Source: Nakamurella silvestris
GTDB lineage: Bacteria > Actinomycetota > Actinomycetes > Mycobacteriales > Nakamurellaceae
NCBI GenBank assembly: GCA_003576535.1
Contig: QXCQ01000209.1
Location: forward strand, 84,959-118,869
Length of the DNA: 33,911 nucleotides
Direction of reading: 5' to 3'
Shown here: piece by piece, positions 15,876-26,369 of the stretch
How the letters are laid out: each line of letters opens with the position of its first letter
Position numbering within the stretch: the stretch's first letter is position 1
Position numbers and translations under genes: made by a program
The notes under the pieces: model-generated
Database searches by the model: none
What the model was told of the DNA's origin: nothing
The model's input: the letters and a program-made list of their open reading frames with translations, nothing else

Positions 15876-17135
15876 TCAGCTGTCGGTGGTGTGCCGCTCG
15901 ACCTTGGCCCCCAGGGACACCAGGTCGGCGACGAACTCCGGGTACCCGCGGTCGATGTGCCAGGAGTCGTTGACGACGGTGACGCCGTCGGCGACCAGAC
16001 CGGCCAGCACCAGGCCCGCGCCGGCCCGGATGTCCGTGGCCCACACCTGGGCGCTGGAAAGCTGCTCCCGGCCGCGCAGGGAGGCGTGGTGGCCGTCCGT
16101 CTGGGCGTCCACCCCCATCCGCGCCAGTTCCTCGACGAAACGGAACCGCGCCTCGAACACGTTCTCGGTCAACATGGACGTCCCGTCCGCCACCGCGGCC
16201 AGGGCCAGGGCGATCGGCTGCAGATCCGTCGGGAAACCGGGATAGGGCAAGGTGATGAAGTCGACCCCACGGGCCCGCTCGGTCGCCTCCACGATGAAAC
16301 CGTCCTCGGTGGGGGTCACGGTGGCCCCGGCCCGCTCCAGCCGCTCCAGCGGCGTCGCCAGGTGCTGCGGGTCGACACCGTGGATCGCGATCCGACCGCG
16401 GGTCATCGCGGCGGCGTAGGCCCAGGTGCCCCCGACGACACGGTCGCCGACGGTGCGGTGGGTGGTCGGGCTCAGCCGATCGACCCCCTCGATGGTGATC
16501 GTGCTCGTCCCGGCCCCGGTCACCTTGGCCCCCATCTGGTTCAACATGGTGGCCAGGTCGACGATCTCGGGTTCGCGGGCGGCATTGTCGATGACGGTGG
16601 TTCCCTCGGCCAGCACCGCGGCCATCAGCAGGTTCTCCGTCGCGCCGTGGCTCGGGAAGTCCAGGAAGATGGTGGTGCCCCGCAGCCGGTCGGCCTCACC
16701 CACGACCTGGCCGTGCTCGATCTCCATCCGCGCGCCCAGGGCGCGCAGGCCGTTCTGGTGCATGTCCAACGGTCGGGAGCCGATCGCGTCACCACCGGGC
16801 AGCGCGACCCGGGCCCGTTTGAGCCGGCCCATCAGCGGCCCGAGGACCGCCACCGAGGCACGTAGTTTGCTCACGGCCGGGAAGTCGGCGATGTGCGAGG
16901 GTTCGGCCGGGGTTTCGATGGTGACCCGATCCCCCTCGACGGTGACGACCGAGCCGAGGCCGCGCAGGACGTCGGCCATCAGCGGCAGATCCTGGATCGC
17001 CGGGCAGTTCGTCAGCACGGTTGTGCCCTCGGCCAGCAAGGATGCGGCCATCAGTTTCAACACGCTGTTCTTGGCACCAGCCACGTACACGTCCCCGGCC
17101 AGCCGGGCCCCACCAGTCACTAAGAATTGCTCCAC
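15876..17135 (-). CDS. murA: UDP-N-acetylglucosamine 1-carboxyvinyltransferase (MurA), Asp variant
   Basis: A 419-residue enzyme for the first committed step of peptidoglycan synthesis: enolpyruvyl transfer from PEP to UDP-GlcNAc in the cytosol. It has the Lys22-Asn23 pair in GAKNS. The active-site loop reads [11 protein letters not shown] with Asp116 where E. coli and most bacteria have the Cys alkylated by fosfomycin. Mycobacterial and some other MurA enzymes share this Asp and are insensitive to the drug. The GTG at 17135 gives the conserved start EQFLVTGG. The frame is open upstream to 17231 but shows no similarity there. It diverges from the adenosyltransferase gene. Confidence 0.95.
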   Translation of the reverse strand: MEQFLVTGGARLAGDVYVAGAKNSVLKLMAASLLAEGTTVLTNCPAIQDLPLMADVLRGLGSVVTVEGDRVTIETPAEPSHIADFPAVSKLRASVAVLGPLMGRLKRARVALPGGDAIGSRPLDMHQNGLRALGARMEIEHGQVVGEADRLRGTTIFLDFPSHGATENLLMAAVLAEGTTVIDNAAREPEIVDLATMLNQMGAKVTGAGTSTITIEGVDRLSPTTHRTVGDRVVGGTWAYAAAMTRGRIAIHGVDPQHLATPLERLERAGATVTPTEDGFIVEATERARGVDFITLPYPGFPTDLQPIALALAAVADGTSMLTENVFEARFRFVEELARMGVDAQTDGHHASLRGREQLSSAQVWATDIRAGAGLVLAGLVADGVTVVNDSWHIDRGYPEFVADLVSLGAKVERHTTDS

Positions 17136-17279
17136 GCACGGAACTCTAATCGCCCGGCAGGGTGCTCCCCGACCTGCTCGGCCCTGCCGCGAGTCGTCGG
17201 ATGATCTTCGACCGGCCGCTGTGGTGATCATCGGACATCGACGGACGACACCGCGGGACCAGCAGCGTCAGCGGTTACC

Positions 17280-17309
17280 GGGACACATGGGTCGAGCGTC
17301 GCCTACCGT
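17280..17309 (+). promoter_or_regulatory. Possible promoter for a leaderless adenosyltransferase mRNA
   Basis: GGGACA at about 17280-17285 and TACCGT at 17304-17309 are 18 bp apart. The -10-like hexamer ends 6 nt before the ATG, so initiation would fall at the start codon. No strong ribosome binding site is present, though GGA precedes the ATG. The match to consensus is weak. Confidence 0.3.
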
Positions 17310-17315
17310 GGAAAC

Positions 17316-17891
17316 ATGTCCGTACATCTGACCCGCATCTACACCCGAACCGGCGATGACGGGACGACGGGCCTGTCGAACTTCACCCGGGTCCGCAAGA
17401 CCGATCCCCGACTGATCGCCTACGCCGACTGCGACGAGACGAACGCGACCATCGGCATGGTGCTGTCCCTGAGCCAACCGAGCGCGCCGGTCGCAGCCTG
17501 TCTGTCCAGGATCCAGAACGAACTGTTCGACCTCGGCGCGGACCTGTCCACACCGATCGAGGCGGATCCGAAGTACCCGCCGCTGCGGATCACCCAGGAG
17601 TACATCGACCGGTTGGAGGCCGACTGCGACACCTTCAACGAGGAGCTGACGGCCCTGGATTCGTTCATCCTGCCCGGGGGGACACCCGCCGGGGCGCTGT
17701 TGCACCTGGCCCGCACCGTCGCCCGACGGGCCGAACGAGCCGCCTGGGCATTGGTCGAGGTGGATGCGACCGCGACGAACCCGCTGGCCACGAAGTATCT
17801 GAACCGCCTGTCGGACCTGCTGTTCATCCTGGGCCGGGTGGCGAACCCGGGCGGGGACGTGAAGTGGGTCCCTGGCGGGGAACGGACCTAA
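17316..17891 (+). CDS. Cob(I)alamin adenosyltransferase, PduO/MMAB type
   Basis: A 191-residue enzyme that transfers the adenosyl group of ATP to cob(I)alamin, yielding coenzyme B12. It has the N-terminal ATP site TRTGDDGTTGL (10-20), the DETNA segment (40-44), FILPGGTPAGALLHLARTV and RRAER in the core helices, and KYLNRLSDLLF near the C-terminus. Length and motifs are complete. The gene stands alone, diverging from murA, with no B12 genes or recognisable cobalamin riboswitch nearby. A homologue (Rv1314c) also neighbours murA in M. tuberculosis. Confidence 0.92.
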   Translation: MSVHLTRIYTRTGDDGTTGLSNFTRVRKTDPRLIAYADCDETNATIGMVLSLSQPSAPVAACLSRIQNELFDLGADLSTPIEADPKYPPLRITQEYIDRLEADCDTFNEELTALDSFILPGGTPAGALLHLARTVARRAERAAWALVEVDATATNPLATKYLNRLSDLLFILGRVANPGGDVKWVPGGERT

Positions 17892-17892
17892 A

Positions 17893-17975
17893 CCCCCTGT
17901 TCCCGCGCACCTTGTTCTTCCTCGCGCGCGTTGTTTCGCGCGCGAGGAACAACATCGCGCGCGGGAACGAAGGGT
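17893..17975. terminator. Dispersed palindrome, copy 3 (likely bidirectional terminator)
   Basis: Arms 17899-17928 and 17939-17968 pair at 26 of 30 positions around a 10-nt spacer. They are flanked by CCCCCT on the left and GAAGGG on the right, as in copy 2. The element fills the 85-bp gap between the convergent adenosyltransferase and DUF2550 genes. Confidence 0.8.
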
Positions 17976-17976
17976 C

Positions 17977-18423
17977 TTACAGCTCGCGGACGTCGTTACG
18001 ACGGAAACGGGAACCGGGAGGTGTCGACTCCAGCCAGGAGGACAGCCCGGTCAGCGCCGCATCGGTCATCCCCAGTTCGAACTCCCCCGCCCCGTCCGTA
18101 CATCGGATGATCACCGCGCCACGCGGGAGCAGATCGAGTTCGGCGCCGGCCGGGATCCGCCGGTCCCCCAGGCTCAGCGTGACCCGGTCCAACGACCGGT
18201 TCGGCCACGGCAGCGGGGAGAAGGAACGGAAGAGCTGCAGATCGGCGCCCTCGAACTTCGCCAGACCCAGGTACCAGCCCCGGCCGTCGTCATCGAGCCG
18301 GTCGCGCCAACACAGGTCGATCGCGCCGGAGCGGACCAGCAGGGTGCGGCGCAGGGCGATCCAGGCGATGAGCACCAGACCCAGCACAAGCAGGAGCAGA
18401 CCGGCAATCTCCAGAATGTCCAC
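17977..18423 (-). CDS. DUF2550 membrane-anchored protein
   Basis: A 148-residue protein with one N-terminal membrane segment (about 6-24), then a basic patch (ALRRTLLVR) and a soluble domain. The family is confined to Actinobacteria and regularly follows atpC (Rv1312 in M. tuberculosis); its function is unknown. Here it starts 35 bp after atpC on the same strand, so it is probably the last gene of the atp transcript, which then ends at palindrome copy 3. Confidence 0.85.
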   Translation of the reverse strand: MDILEIAGLLLLVLGLVLIAWIALRRTLLVRSGAIDLCWRDRLDDDGRGWYLGLAKFEGADLQLFRSFSPLPWPNRSLDRVTLSLGDRRIPAGAELDLLPRGAVIIRCTDGAGEFELGMTDAALTGLSSWLESTPPGSRFRRNDVREL

Positions 18424-18458
18424 GGCGGGGTCCGACCTGTTCGTCTCTGCGGCTTCGA

Positions 18459-18830
18459 CTACAGGCTCTGGCCCGCGGCGAGCAGCTGAGCCCTGGCGCG
18501 GAGGGACTCGTCGGAATCCTCCTCCGCGGCGTTGAAGGCCGCACGTGCCTGGTTGACGTCGATCTCATCGGCGAGCTGGGCGTCCTCGGCGAGAATCGAC
18601 ACCTTCTCCTTCGTCACCGACAGGAAGCCACCGTGAACCGCAACACCCAGTTCGGAGCCGTCCTGCAGAATGATCCGGGCGGAGAAGCCCTCTTTCAGCT
18701 GAGCGAGCAGCGGAGCATGGCCGGGCAGAACACCGATGTCACCCTCGACCGTGCGGGCGATGACGGACTTGGCCACACCGGACCAGATCTCACGCTCGAT
18801 GGCGACGAGTTCGACACGCATTTCAGCCAC
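18459..18830 (-). CDS. atpC: ATP synthase epsilon subunit
   Basis: A 123-residue subunit of the F1 central stalk, which couples rotation and restrains ATP hydrolysis. The beta-sandwich shows EGDIGVLPGHAPLL (28-41) and VHGGFLSV, followed by a short helical C-terminus with QARAAFNAAEED. The start is GTG 18830 with GGAG six bases upstream. The notable feature is its distance from atpD: 683 bp filled by repeats, against a few tens of bp or less in nearly all bacteria. Epsilon may therefore be made from a separate or attenuated message. Confidence 0.94.
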   Translation of the reverse strand: MAEMRVELVAIEREIWSGVAKSVIARTVEGDIGVLPGHAPLLAQLKEGFSARIILQDGSELGVAVHGGFLSVTKEKVSILAEDAQLADEIDVNQARAAFNAAEEDSDESLRARAQLLAAGQSL

Positions 18831-18836
18831 AAATAG

Positions 18837-18887
18837 CTCCAGACTCGAGTAAGTCCCAGGTGTCCATCGATTCTAACGGATACCTGG
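18837..18887 (-). promoter_or_regulatory. atpC leader: possible -10, hairpin and ribosome binding site
   Basis: TAGAAT (minus strand, 18875-18870) lies 40 nt before the atpC GTG and could be a -10 element; no good -35 is visible at 16-18 bp. The same segment forms an imperfect hairpin with arms 18856-18865 and 18878-18887 (one mismatch in ten). GGAG at 18840-18837 is the ribosome binding site. Confidence 0.35.
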
Positions 18888-18918
18888 AGGTAGAAAATTC
18901 AGCAGTTCTCTTCAACAG

Positions 18919-18953
18919 CTGGGCCCCGCGTGCTTGCGCAACGCGGGGCCCAG
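18919..18953 (-). terminator. Strong GC hairpin between the atpD-atpC repeat array and atpC
   Basis: Arms 18919-18931 and 18941-18953 form a perfect 13-bp stem, CTGGGCCCCGCGT and its complement, with a 9-nt loop. On the minus strand it is followed by CTGTTGAAG, not a T-run. It could attenuate transcription of atpC, act as an RNA-processing or stability barrier, or mark the end of the inserted segment. Confidence 0.6.
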
Positions 18954-19001
18954 CCGTTCAGTGCATGACGTGCCACGCAGGGTGACAGGAGCCAACCCGC
19001 G

Positions 19002-19512
19002 ACACAGAATCTATGGTCGCTTCCGTCTCCGTCCGCGCCTGTCGACTCCGTAGTACTGGTCGTTTCCGGTTCCGCTCGCGCCTGTCGACTACGTCTTCGA
19101 CGCTCGCTTCACCTTCAACTCCCCAGCCGACGCTTACCACGACTGCAGCACAGCGCCTGATGGTCGTTTCCGGCTCCACTCACGCCAGTCGACTTCGTCT
19201 CCGACGCTCACTTCACCTTCAACTCCCCAGCCGACGCTTACCACGACTGCAGCACAGCGCCTGATGGTCGTTTCCGGCTCCACTCAGGCGCTGGGCGCCT
19301 TCACACTGGTCGTTTCCGGTTCCATTCACGCCAGTCGACTTCGTCTCCGACGCTCACTTCACCTTCAACTCCTTCGTTACGCCTGCAACACAGAATCTAT
19401 GGTCGCTTCCGTCTCCGTTCGCGCCTGTCGACTCCGTCTGAAGACGCTTACTACGACTGCAGCACAGCGCCTGATGGTCGTTTCCGGCTCCACTCAGGCG
19501 CTGGGCGCCTTC
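19002..19512 (-). repeat. Interspersed repeat array between atpD and atpC
   Basis: Seven copies of a core beginning TGGTCG(C/T)TTCCG on the plus strand start at 19014, 19057, 19161, 19265, 19307, 19400 and 19475. Larger duplications are: 76 identical bp at 19107-19182 and 19211-19286; 67 bp at 19236-19302 and 19446-19512 with one mismatch; 50 bp at 19002-19051 and 19388-19437 with one mismatch. The mRNA-sense strand is purine-rich. A 19-bp piece of the atpD 3' end, including its stop codon (19508-19526), recurs at 19371-19389. No reading frame in either direction looks like a protein. I know of no named element like it. Confidence 0.9.
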
Positions 19513-19513
19513 G

Positions 19514-21879
<2,366 letters not shown>

Positions 21880-21935
21880 CGGACCCCTCCTTCCCTTTCT
21901 CGAAGAACAGCTTGCTGTGATGTCATCGCGTCAGA

Positions 21936-23576
21936 TCACGCAGTCTTGGGCTTGCGGACCTGGACCTTTTCCTGACCGACCTCGGAAGCATCCATCGCCT
22001 TGGCCTCGGCCTCGGTCCCCAGGATGGTTCCGTCGGTGGTGGTGAAGCCCGCGGTGAACTCCGTGACGGCCTTGACCAGTGCGGCCTCGGTGTCGGCGGA
22101 GATGTCGTTGCTCTGCGCGATGGCCTGCATCGGGCCGCCCTCGACGTGACGCAGGGACTCCAGGAACTCCTGCTCGAAGCGGCGGATGTCCTCGACCGGC
22201 ACGCGGTCGAGGTGACCACGGGTTCCGGCCCAGAGGGAGACGACCTGCTCCGGGACCGAGTACGGGGAGAACTGCGGCTGCTTGAGCAGCTCGACCAGTC
22301 GGGCACCGCGGTCCAGGGCGCGCTTGGAGGTGGCGTCCAGGTCGGAGCCGAAGGCCGCGAAGGCCTCGAGCTCGCGGTAGGCGGACAGGTCCAGACGCAG
22401 GGTGCCGGACACCTTGCGCATGGCCTTCACCTGCGCGGCGCCACCGACCCGGGAGACGGAGATACCGACGTTGACGGCCGGACGGACACCGGAGTTGAAC
22501 AGGTCCGACTCCAGGAAGCACTGGCCGTCGGTGATGGAGATGACGTTGGTCGGGATGTAGGCCGACACGTCCGAGGCCTTGGTCTCGATGATCGGCAGAC
22601 CGGTCATCGAACCCGCGCCCAGCTCGTCGTTCAGCTTGGCACAACGCTCCAGGAGACGGGAGTGCAAGTAGAAGACGTCGCCCGGGTAGGCCTCGCGGCC
22701 CGGCGGGCGGCGGAGCAGCAGGGAGATCGCGCGGTACGCCTCGGCCTGCTTGGACAGGTCGTCGAAGATGATCAGAACGTGTTTGCCCTGGTACATCCAG
22801 TGCTGTCCGATGGCCGAACCGGTGAAGGGCGCGAGCCACTTGAAACCGGCGGAATCGGAGGCCGGTGCGGCCACGATCGTGGTGTACTCCAGTGCGCCGG
22901 CGTCCTCGAGGGACTTGCGCACCGCCGCGATGGTGGTGCCCTTCTGGCCGATGGCCACGTAGATGCAGCGAACCTGCTTCTTCGCGTCCCCGGTCTCCCA
23001 GTTGGCCTTCTGGTTGATGATGGTGTCGACGCAGACGGCGGTCTTGCCGGTCTTGCGGTCACCGATGATCAGCTGGCGCTGTCCACGGCCGATCGGGGTC
23101 ATCGTGTCGATGGCCTTGACGCCGGTCTGCATCGGCTCGGAGACACCCTGGCGCTGGACCACGGATGCTGCCTGGAGCTCGAGCGCACGACGGGTCTCCG
23201 CGGCGATCTCGCCGAGGCCGTCGATCGGCTGTCCCAGCGGGTTGATGACCCGGCCGAGGAAGGCGTCGCCCACGGGAACGGAGAGAACCTCGCCGGTCCG
23301 GGTGACCTGCTGGCCCTCTTCGAGGGTGTTCGCATCACCCAGGATCACCGCGCCGATGGAGCGCGCTTCGAGGCTGAGCGCCACACCCAGGACCCCACCG
23401 GGGAATTGGAGCAGCTCGTTCGCCATTGCGGAGGGCAGTCCCTCGACCGTGGCGATGCCATCTCCGGTGCTGGAGATGATGCCGACCTCTTCCCGCGAAA
23501 CCTCCGGCGAGTAGCCAGCTACATAGCCTTCGATCGCGGAGCGGATCTCGTCGGCGGAGATCGTCAACTCGGTCAT
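21936..23576 (-). CDS. atpA: ATP synthase alpha subunit
   Basis: A 546-residue non-catalytic nucleotide-binding subunit of F1. Walker A is GDRKTGKT (172-179); the regions [34 protein letters not shown] (exactly 20 residues) and the arginine-finger segment SVSRVGG are all present. The protein is about 30 residues longer than E. coli alpha. The extra C-terminal tail ends VQVRKPKTA, like the C-terminal extension that represses ATP hydrolysis in mycobacteria. It is preceded by a 163-bp gap from atpH. Confidence 0.97.
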   Translation of the reverse strand: MTELTISADEIRSAIEGYVAGYSPEVSREEVGIISSTGDGIATVEGLPSAMANELLQFPGGVLGVALSLEARSIGAVILGDANTLEEGQQVTRTGEVLSVPVGDAFLGRVINPLGQPIDGLGEIAAETRRALELQAASVVQRQGVSEPMQTGVKAIDTMTPIGRGQRQLIIGDRKTGKTAVCVDTIINQKANWETGDAKKQVRCIYVAIGQKGTTIAAVRKSLEDAGALEYTTIVAAPASDSAGFKWLAPFTGSAIGQHWMYQGKHVLIIFDDLSKQAEAYRAISLLLRRPPGREAYPGDVFYLHSRLLERCAKLNDELGAGSMTGLPIIETKASDVSAYIPTNVISITDGQCFLESDLFNSGVRPAVNVGISVSRVGGAAQVKAMRKVSGTLRLDLSAYRELEAFAAFGSDLDATSKRALDRGARLVELLKQPQFSPYSVPEQVVSLWAGTRGHLDRVPVEDIRRFEQEFLESLRHVEGGPMQAIAQSNDISADTEAALVKAVTEFTAGFTTTDGTILGTEAEAKAMDASEVGQEKVQVRKPKTA

Positions 23577-23739
23577 CGCGTTCCCGTTCTCGTGTCGTTA
23601 AGTCAAAGGGTCACTGTGTGTGCCAGTGACCGTGTGTGCAAATACAGGTACTTCAAGTGTTACCGCTACTGCTCACTATTCGATTCGGTGGTGCTCAGGT
23701 GGTGCTCAGGTACTGCAACAGTGCGGCTGGTCACCGGAC
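23577..23739 (-). other. 163-bp atpH-atpA intergenic segment with hairpin and short tandem duplication
   Basis: Larger than the other gaps in the F1 part of the operon. It contains a perfect 8-bp stem (23609-23616 and 23624-23631, 7-nt loop) and an exact tandem duplication of an 11-mer, TGGTGCTCAGG, at 23689-23699 and 23700-23710. It may tune atpA translation or mRNA processing. No gene is visible. Confidence 0.5.
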
Positions 23740-24561
23740 TCAGCCGCCCAGACGTGCTTTCAGCTCGGTCAACCGACCGGAGACGCTGCCGTCGATGACC
23801 TCGTCGCCGACCCGGATCTTCAAGCCACCCTGGAGGGTGGGATCGACCTGGACGTGCGCGGTGACCGGACGACCGTAGATCTTCGTCAGGGCGGCGATCG
23901 CGCGGTTGCGCTGCTCGGTGTTCAACTCCACCGGGCTGGTGATCACCGCGACCACCTTGTCCCGACGGTTCGCGGCCTGCTCGACCAGGTCGTTGACACC
24001 GTGGGCGAAACTGCGCCCGCGGGTGTCCTCGGCCAGGGCCGTCAGCAACGAGATCGTCAGGCCGTGGGCCTTGCCTGCCAGCAACCGCTCGACCAGGGCG
24101 ACCCGGTCGGCGGCGACGGCGGTGGGGTTGTCCAGCGCAGCGGCAAGCTCCGGGTGTGCTTCCAGGACCCGGCCGAAGCGGAACAGCTCCTCCTCGACCT
24201 CGTCGAGTTCGCCACCGCGCTCGGCCCGCAGGAAGTTGGCCGTGCGGGCCAACCGGTAGACACCCTCGGCCAGATCGGCCCCGGTGGTCCACTCGCGGCG
24301 GATCGCCGTGTCGACGACCTTGGCCGCGGCCGGACCGACCTTCCCTGCCAGCAGGGAAGTGACGATCGACGCCTTCGCGTCACCCTCGGTGGTGTTGTCC
24401 GCCAGGATCCGACGCAGGGCCGGCTCCTTGACGAGCAGGGCACCGACCGAGTTGAGGTCCTGGCCGAGGGCACCGAGTCCGGTGTCGTCCAGGGTCGCAG
24501 CCCCGGTCAGCAGCACACTGGTGGCTGCTTCGAGGGACTGACGCGAGGAGATGTGCTGCAT
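23740..24561 (-). CDS. atpH: ATP synthase delta subunit
   Basis: A 273-residue peripheral-stalk subunit linking alpha to b, about 100 residues longer than E. coli delta and similar in size to other actinobacterial forms. The C-terminal OSCP-type part is recognisable by VVAVITSPVELN, QRNRAIAALTKIYGR and the final VQVDPTLQGGLKIRVGDEVI (20 residues) near the end. Its ATG overlaps the atpF stop by one base (TGATG), so the two are translationally coupled. The b and delta subunits are separate proteins, unlike in mycobacteria. Confidence 0.93.
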   Translation of the reverse strand: MQHISSRQSLEAATSVLLTGAATLDDTGLGALGQDLNSVGALLVKEPALRRILADNTTEGDAKASIVTSLLAGKVGPAAAKVVDTAIRREWTTGADLAEGVYRLARTANFLRAERGGELDEVEEELFRFGRVLEAHPELAAALDNPTAVAADRVALVERLLAGKAHGLTISLLTALAEDTRGRSFAHGVNDLVEQAANRRDKVVAVITSPVELNTEQRNRAIAALTKIYGRPVTAHVQVDPTLQGGLKIRVGDEVIDGSVSGRLTELKARLGG

Positions 24562-25160
24562 CAGCGCTCCAAGTCCGCGAGGAACCGCTCGACGGTCCGC
24601 TGCTTGGCGGCTTCTTCGGAGAGGGACTCGCCCACCACCTTCGAAGCCAGGTCGACCGACATCCGACCGAGGTCGGAACGGAGCTCGGCGATGATCTGCG
24701 CCCGCTGGGCATCCAGCTGGGAGCGACCCGCCGCGGCGATCCGCTCGGTCTCGGCGGTGGCCTGGGCCAGCAGATCGCTGCGGATCCCCTGGGCCTGGGC
24801 CCGGGCGTCCTCACGGATCTTGGCGGCTTCCTCACGGGCACCGGCAAGCTGCGCCCGGTACTCCTCGAGGGCGGCCTTGGCCTCGTTCTGTGCCTGGGCC
24901 GCTTCGGCGATTCCGCCTTCGATGGCCTTCGTCCGTGCGTCGTAGGCCTTTTCGAACTGCGGCCAGGCGAACTTGCGGAGGACGAAGAACAGCACAGCGA
25001 AGGCCACGATGGCGATGATGATCTCGCCGAGGGGCAGTCCCAGGGCAAACGTCTCATGGCCCTCTGAGGCGCACTTCTCGAGAACTTGTTCTGCTGTCAG
25101 GCCGGCCACCGAGGTATCGGTGGAGCACCCTGCAGCAGCCAAAAAGGCAATCGTGGACAT
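24561..25160 (-). CDS. atpF: ATP synthase b subunit
   Basis: A 199-residue peripheral-stalk subunit with one membrane segment (about 43-61, EIIIAIVAFAVLFFVLRKF). After it comes a long Ala/Glu/Arg-rich coiled coil reaching the C-terminus. Compared with typical b subunits the N-terminus is about 25 residues longer and includes FLAAAGCS (6-13), a lipobox-like sequence with Cys12, and a second Cys30. The start at ATG 25160 is the one supported by the frame; a later start would remove the Cys. The gene follows atpE by 40 bp. Confidence 0.93.
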   Translation of the reverse strand: MSTIAFLAAAGCSTDTSVAGLTAEQVLEKCASEGHETFALGLPLGEIIIAIVAFAVLFFVLRKFAWPQFEKAYDARTKAIEGGIAEAAQAQNEAKAALEEYRAQLAGAREEAAKIREDARAQAQGIRSDLLAQATAETERIAAAGRSQLDAQRAQIIAELRSDLGRMSVDLASKVVGESLSEEAAKQRTVERFLADLER

Positions 25161-25200
25161 CTAGTCAGACCCTTCGCTGGATCAATGGAGCGGTCGAGGA

Positions 25201-25440
25201 TCAGGGCAGGATGAAGGGAACAACGAAGCCCAGGAGGGCGAGCGCCTCGGACACGGCGAAGCCGAGGAAGGCGTAGGTCCGGGTGAGGCCTGCGGACTCC
25301 GGCTGGCGGGCGGTCGAGGTGATGTACGACGCCCAGACGATACCGACACCGATACCGGGGCCAATCGCGGCGAGACCGTAACCGATGGAACCGAGGTTGC
25401 CGGAAATGTTTACTTCAGCCAACGTGTCGACAACAGACAT
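25201..25440 (-). CDS. atpE: ATP synthase c subunit
   Basis: A 79-residue hairpin of two membrane helices that forms the proton-driven c-ring. Helix 1 carries the glycine-rich GPGIGVGI (27-34), the loop reads ARQPE (44-48), and helix 2 has the proton-carrying Glu65 in FAVSEALALLG. No Na+-binding pattern is evident. ATG 25440 is chosen because AAGGGAG lies 10 nt upstream; the alternative TTG at 25449 would be only one base from that site. Confidence 0.95.
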   Translation of the reverse strand: MSVVDTLAEVNISGNLGSIGYGLAAIGPGIGVGIVWASYITSTARQPESAGLTRTYAFLGFAVSEALALLGFVVPFILP

Positions 25441-25479
25441 TGGAGTCAATCTCCCTTTCGATGGGAAAACAGCGGATCG

Positions 25480-25501
25480 CTGGTCTGCCGGTGCGGACCA
25501 G
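25480..25501. other. Small hairpin in the atpB-atpE spacer
   Basis: Arms CTGGTC (25480-25485) and GACCAG (25496-25501) enclose a GC-rich inner stem in a 119-bp gap. It may help set the high translation rate of atpE or influence mRNA processing; this is inferred only from its position. Confidence 0.3.
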
Positions 25502-25559
25502 GTGGAACGGGAACAGATTCAGGTGGAGCCAGGGGTACAGCTTCGGGATGCCGGGCCGA

Positions 25560-26369
25560 TCAGTGCGAGTCCGCCAGGGAGGACTCGATGTAGATCGCGG
25601 CAAGCAGGGTGAACACGTAGGCCTGCAGGGCACAGACCATCAGCTCGAAGAAGACGAGGCCGATGCTGGCGATACCCGGGAGGACGGCGATGGCGTACCC
25701 GGCACCACCCGACTGCAGCTGGAAGATGACACCGGTCGCGGCGACACCGACGAGCATGTGGCCGGCGAACATGTTGGCGAACAGACGCACCATCATGGTG
25801 AACGGTCGCAGCAGGATGTTCGACAGGAACTCGATCGGGATCAGCAGGATGTGCATGGCCGGCGGGATGCCCGGGATGTAGCAGCTGAGCTTCAGGTAGC
25901 CCCACAGGCCGTGCTTCTTGATGCCGACGTAGTTGTAGATGACCCAGACCATCATCGCCAGCACGGCGGGGATCGCGAAGTGCGAGGTCACCGGCAGCTG
26001 GGCGAAGGGGACGAGCTCCCACAGGTTCATCACGATGATGAAGACGAACAAGGTGGTCAGGAATCCTGCCCACTTCTTGCCGGCCTTGCCGAGCACCTCG
26101 ATGGCCACACCGTTGCGGACGAAGCCGTAGATGGACTCACCGAAGAACTGGAGCTTGCCAGGGACGACGGCGGCCGGGCGTGCCGATGCGATGAAGAACC
26201 CGATGATCAGGACGACGCCCAGAACGAGAAGCACCATGGCTTTGACCGAGGTGATAATCGTGCCGTCGCCGAGTTTGTCGTAGAAAAAGGATTCCTCGAC
26301 GCTTGGCGGAGAAAACCCACTCTCGCCATCGGCAAGTAGCTGGCCGATGGCAGTAAGGCTCAGGGACAC
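25560..26369 (-). CDS. atpB: ATP synthase a subunit
   Basis: A 269-residue integral membrane stator of Fo, which forms the proton half-channels. Several hydrophobic helices are visible. The conserved helix contains Arg195 in MMVRLFANMFAGH, the residue facing the c-ring Glu. GFFIASARP near the first helix and the C-terminal LQAYVFTLLAAIYIESSL (18 residues) are typical. The start is GTG 26369 with GGGAG seven bases upstream, overlapping the atpZ reading frame by 10 bp. Confidence 0.95.
   Translation of the reverse strand: MSLSLTAIGQLLADGESGFSPPSVEESFFYDKLGDGTIITSVKAMVLLVLGVVLIIGFFIASARPAAVVPGKLQFFGESIYGFVRNGVAIEVLGKAGKKWAGFLTTLFVFIIVMNLWELVPFAQLPVTSHFAIPAVLAMMVWVIYNYVGIKKHGLWGYLKLSCYIPGIPPAMHILLIPIEFLSNILLRPFTMMVRLFANMFAGHMLVGVAATGVIFQLQSGGAGYAIAVLPGIASIGLVFFELMVCALQAYVFTLLAAIYIESSLADSH

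Noticed and set aside
17136-17315. Cobalamin riboswitch before the adenosyltransferase gene
   Set aside because: No B12-box-like sequence or long structured leader was seen in the 180-bp spacer.
19002-19512. CRISPR array
   Set aside because: Repeat blocks vary in length (about 50-104 bp), spacers are not of uniform size, and no cas genes are nearby.
25441-25449. TTG start for atpE giving an 82-residue protein
   Set aside because: The ribosome binding site would be one base from TTG; ATG 25440 is suitably spaced and gives the usual c-subunit length.
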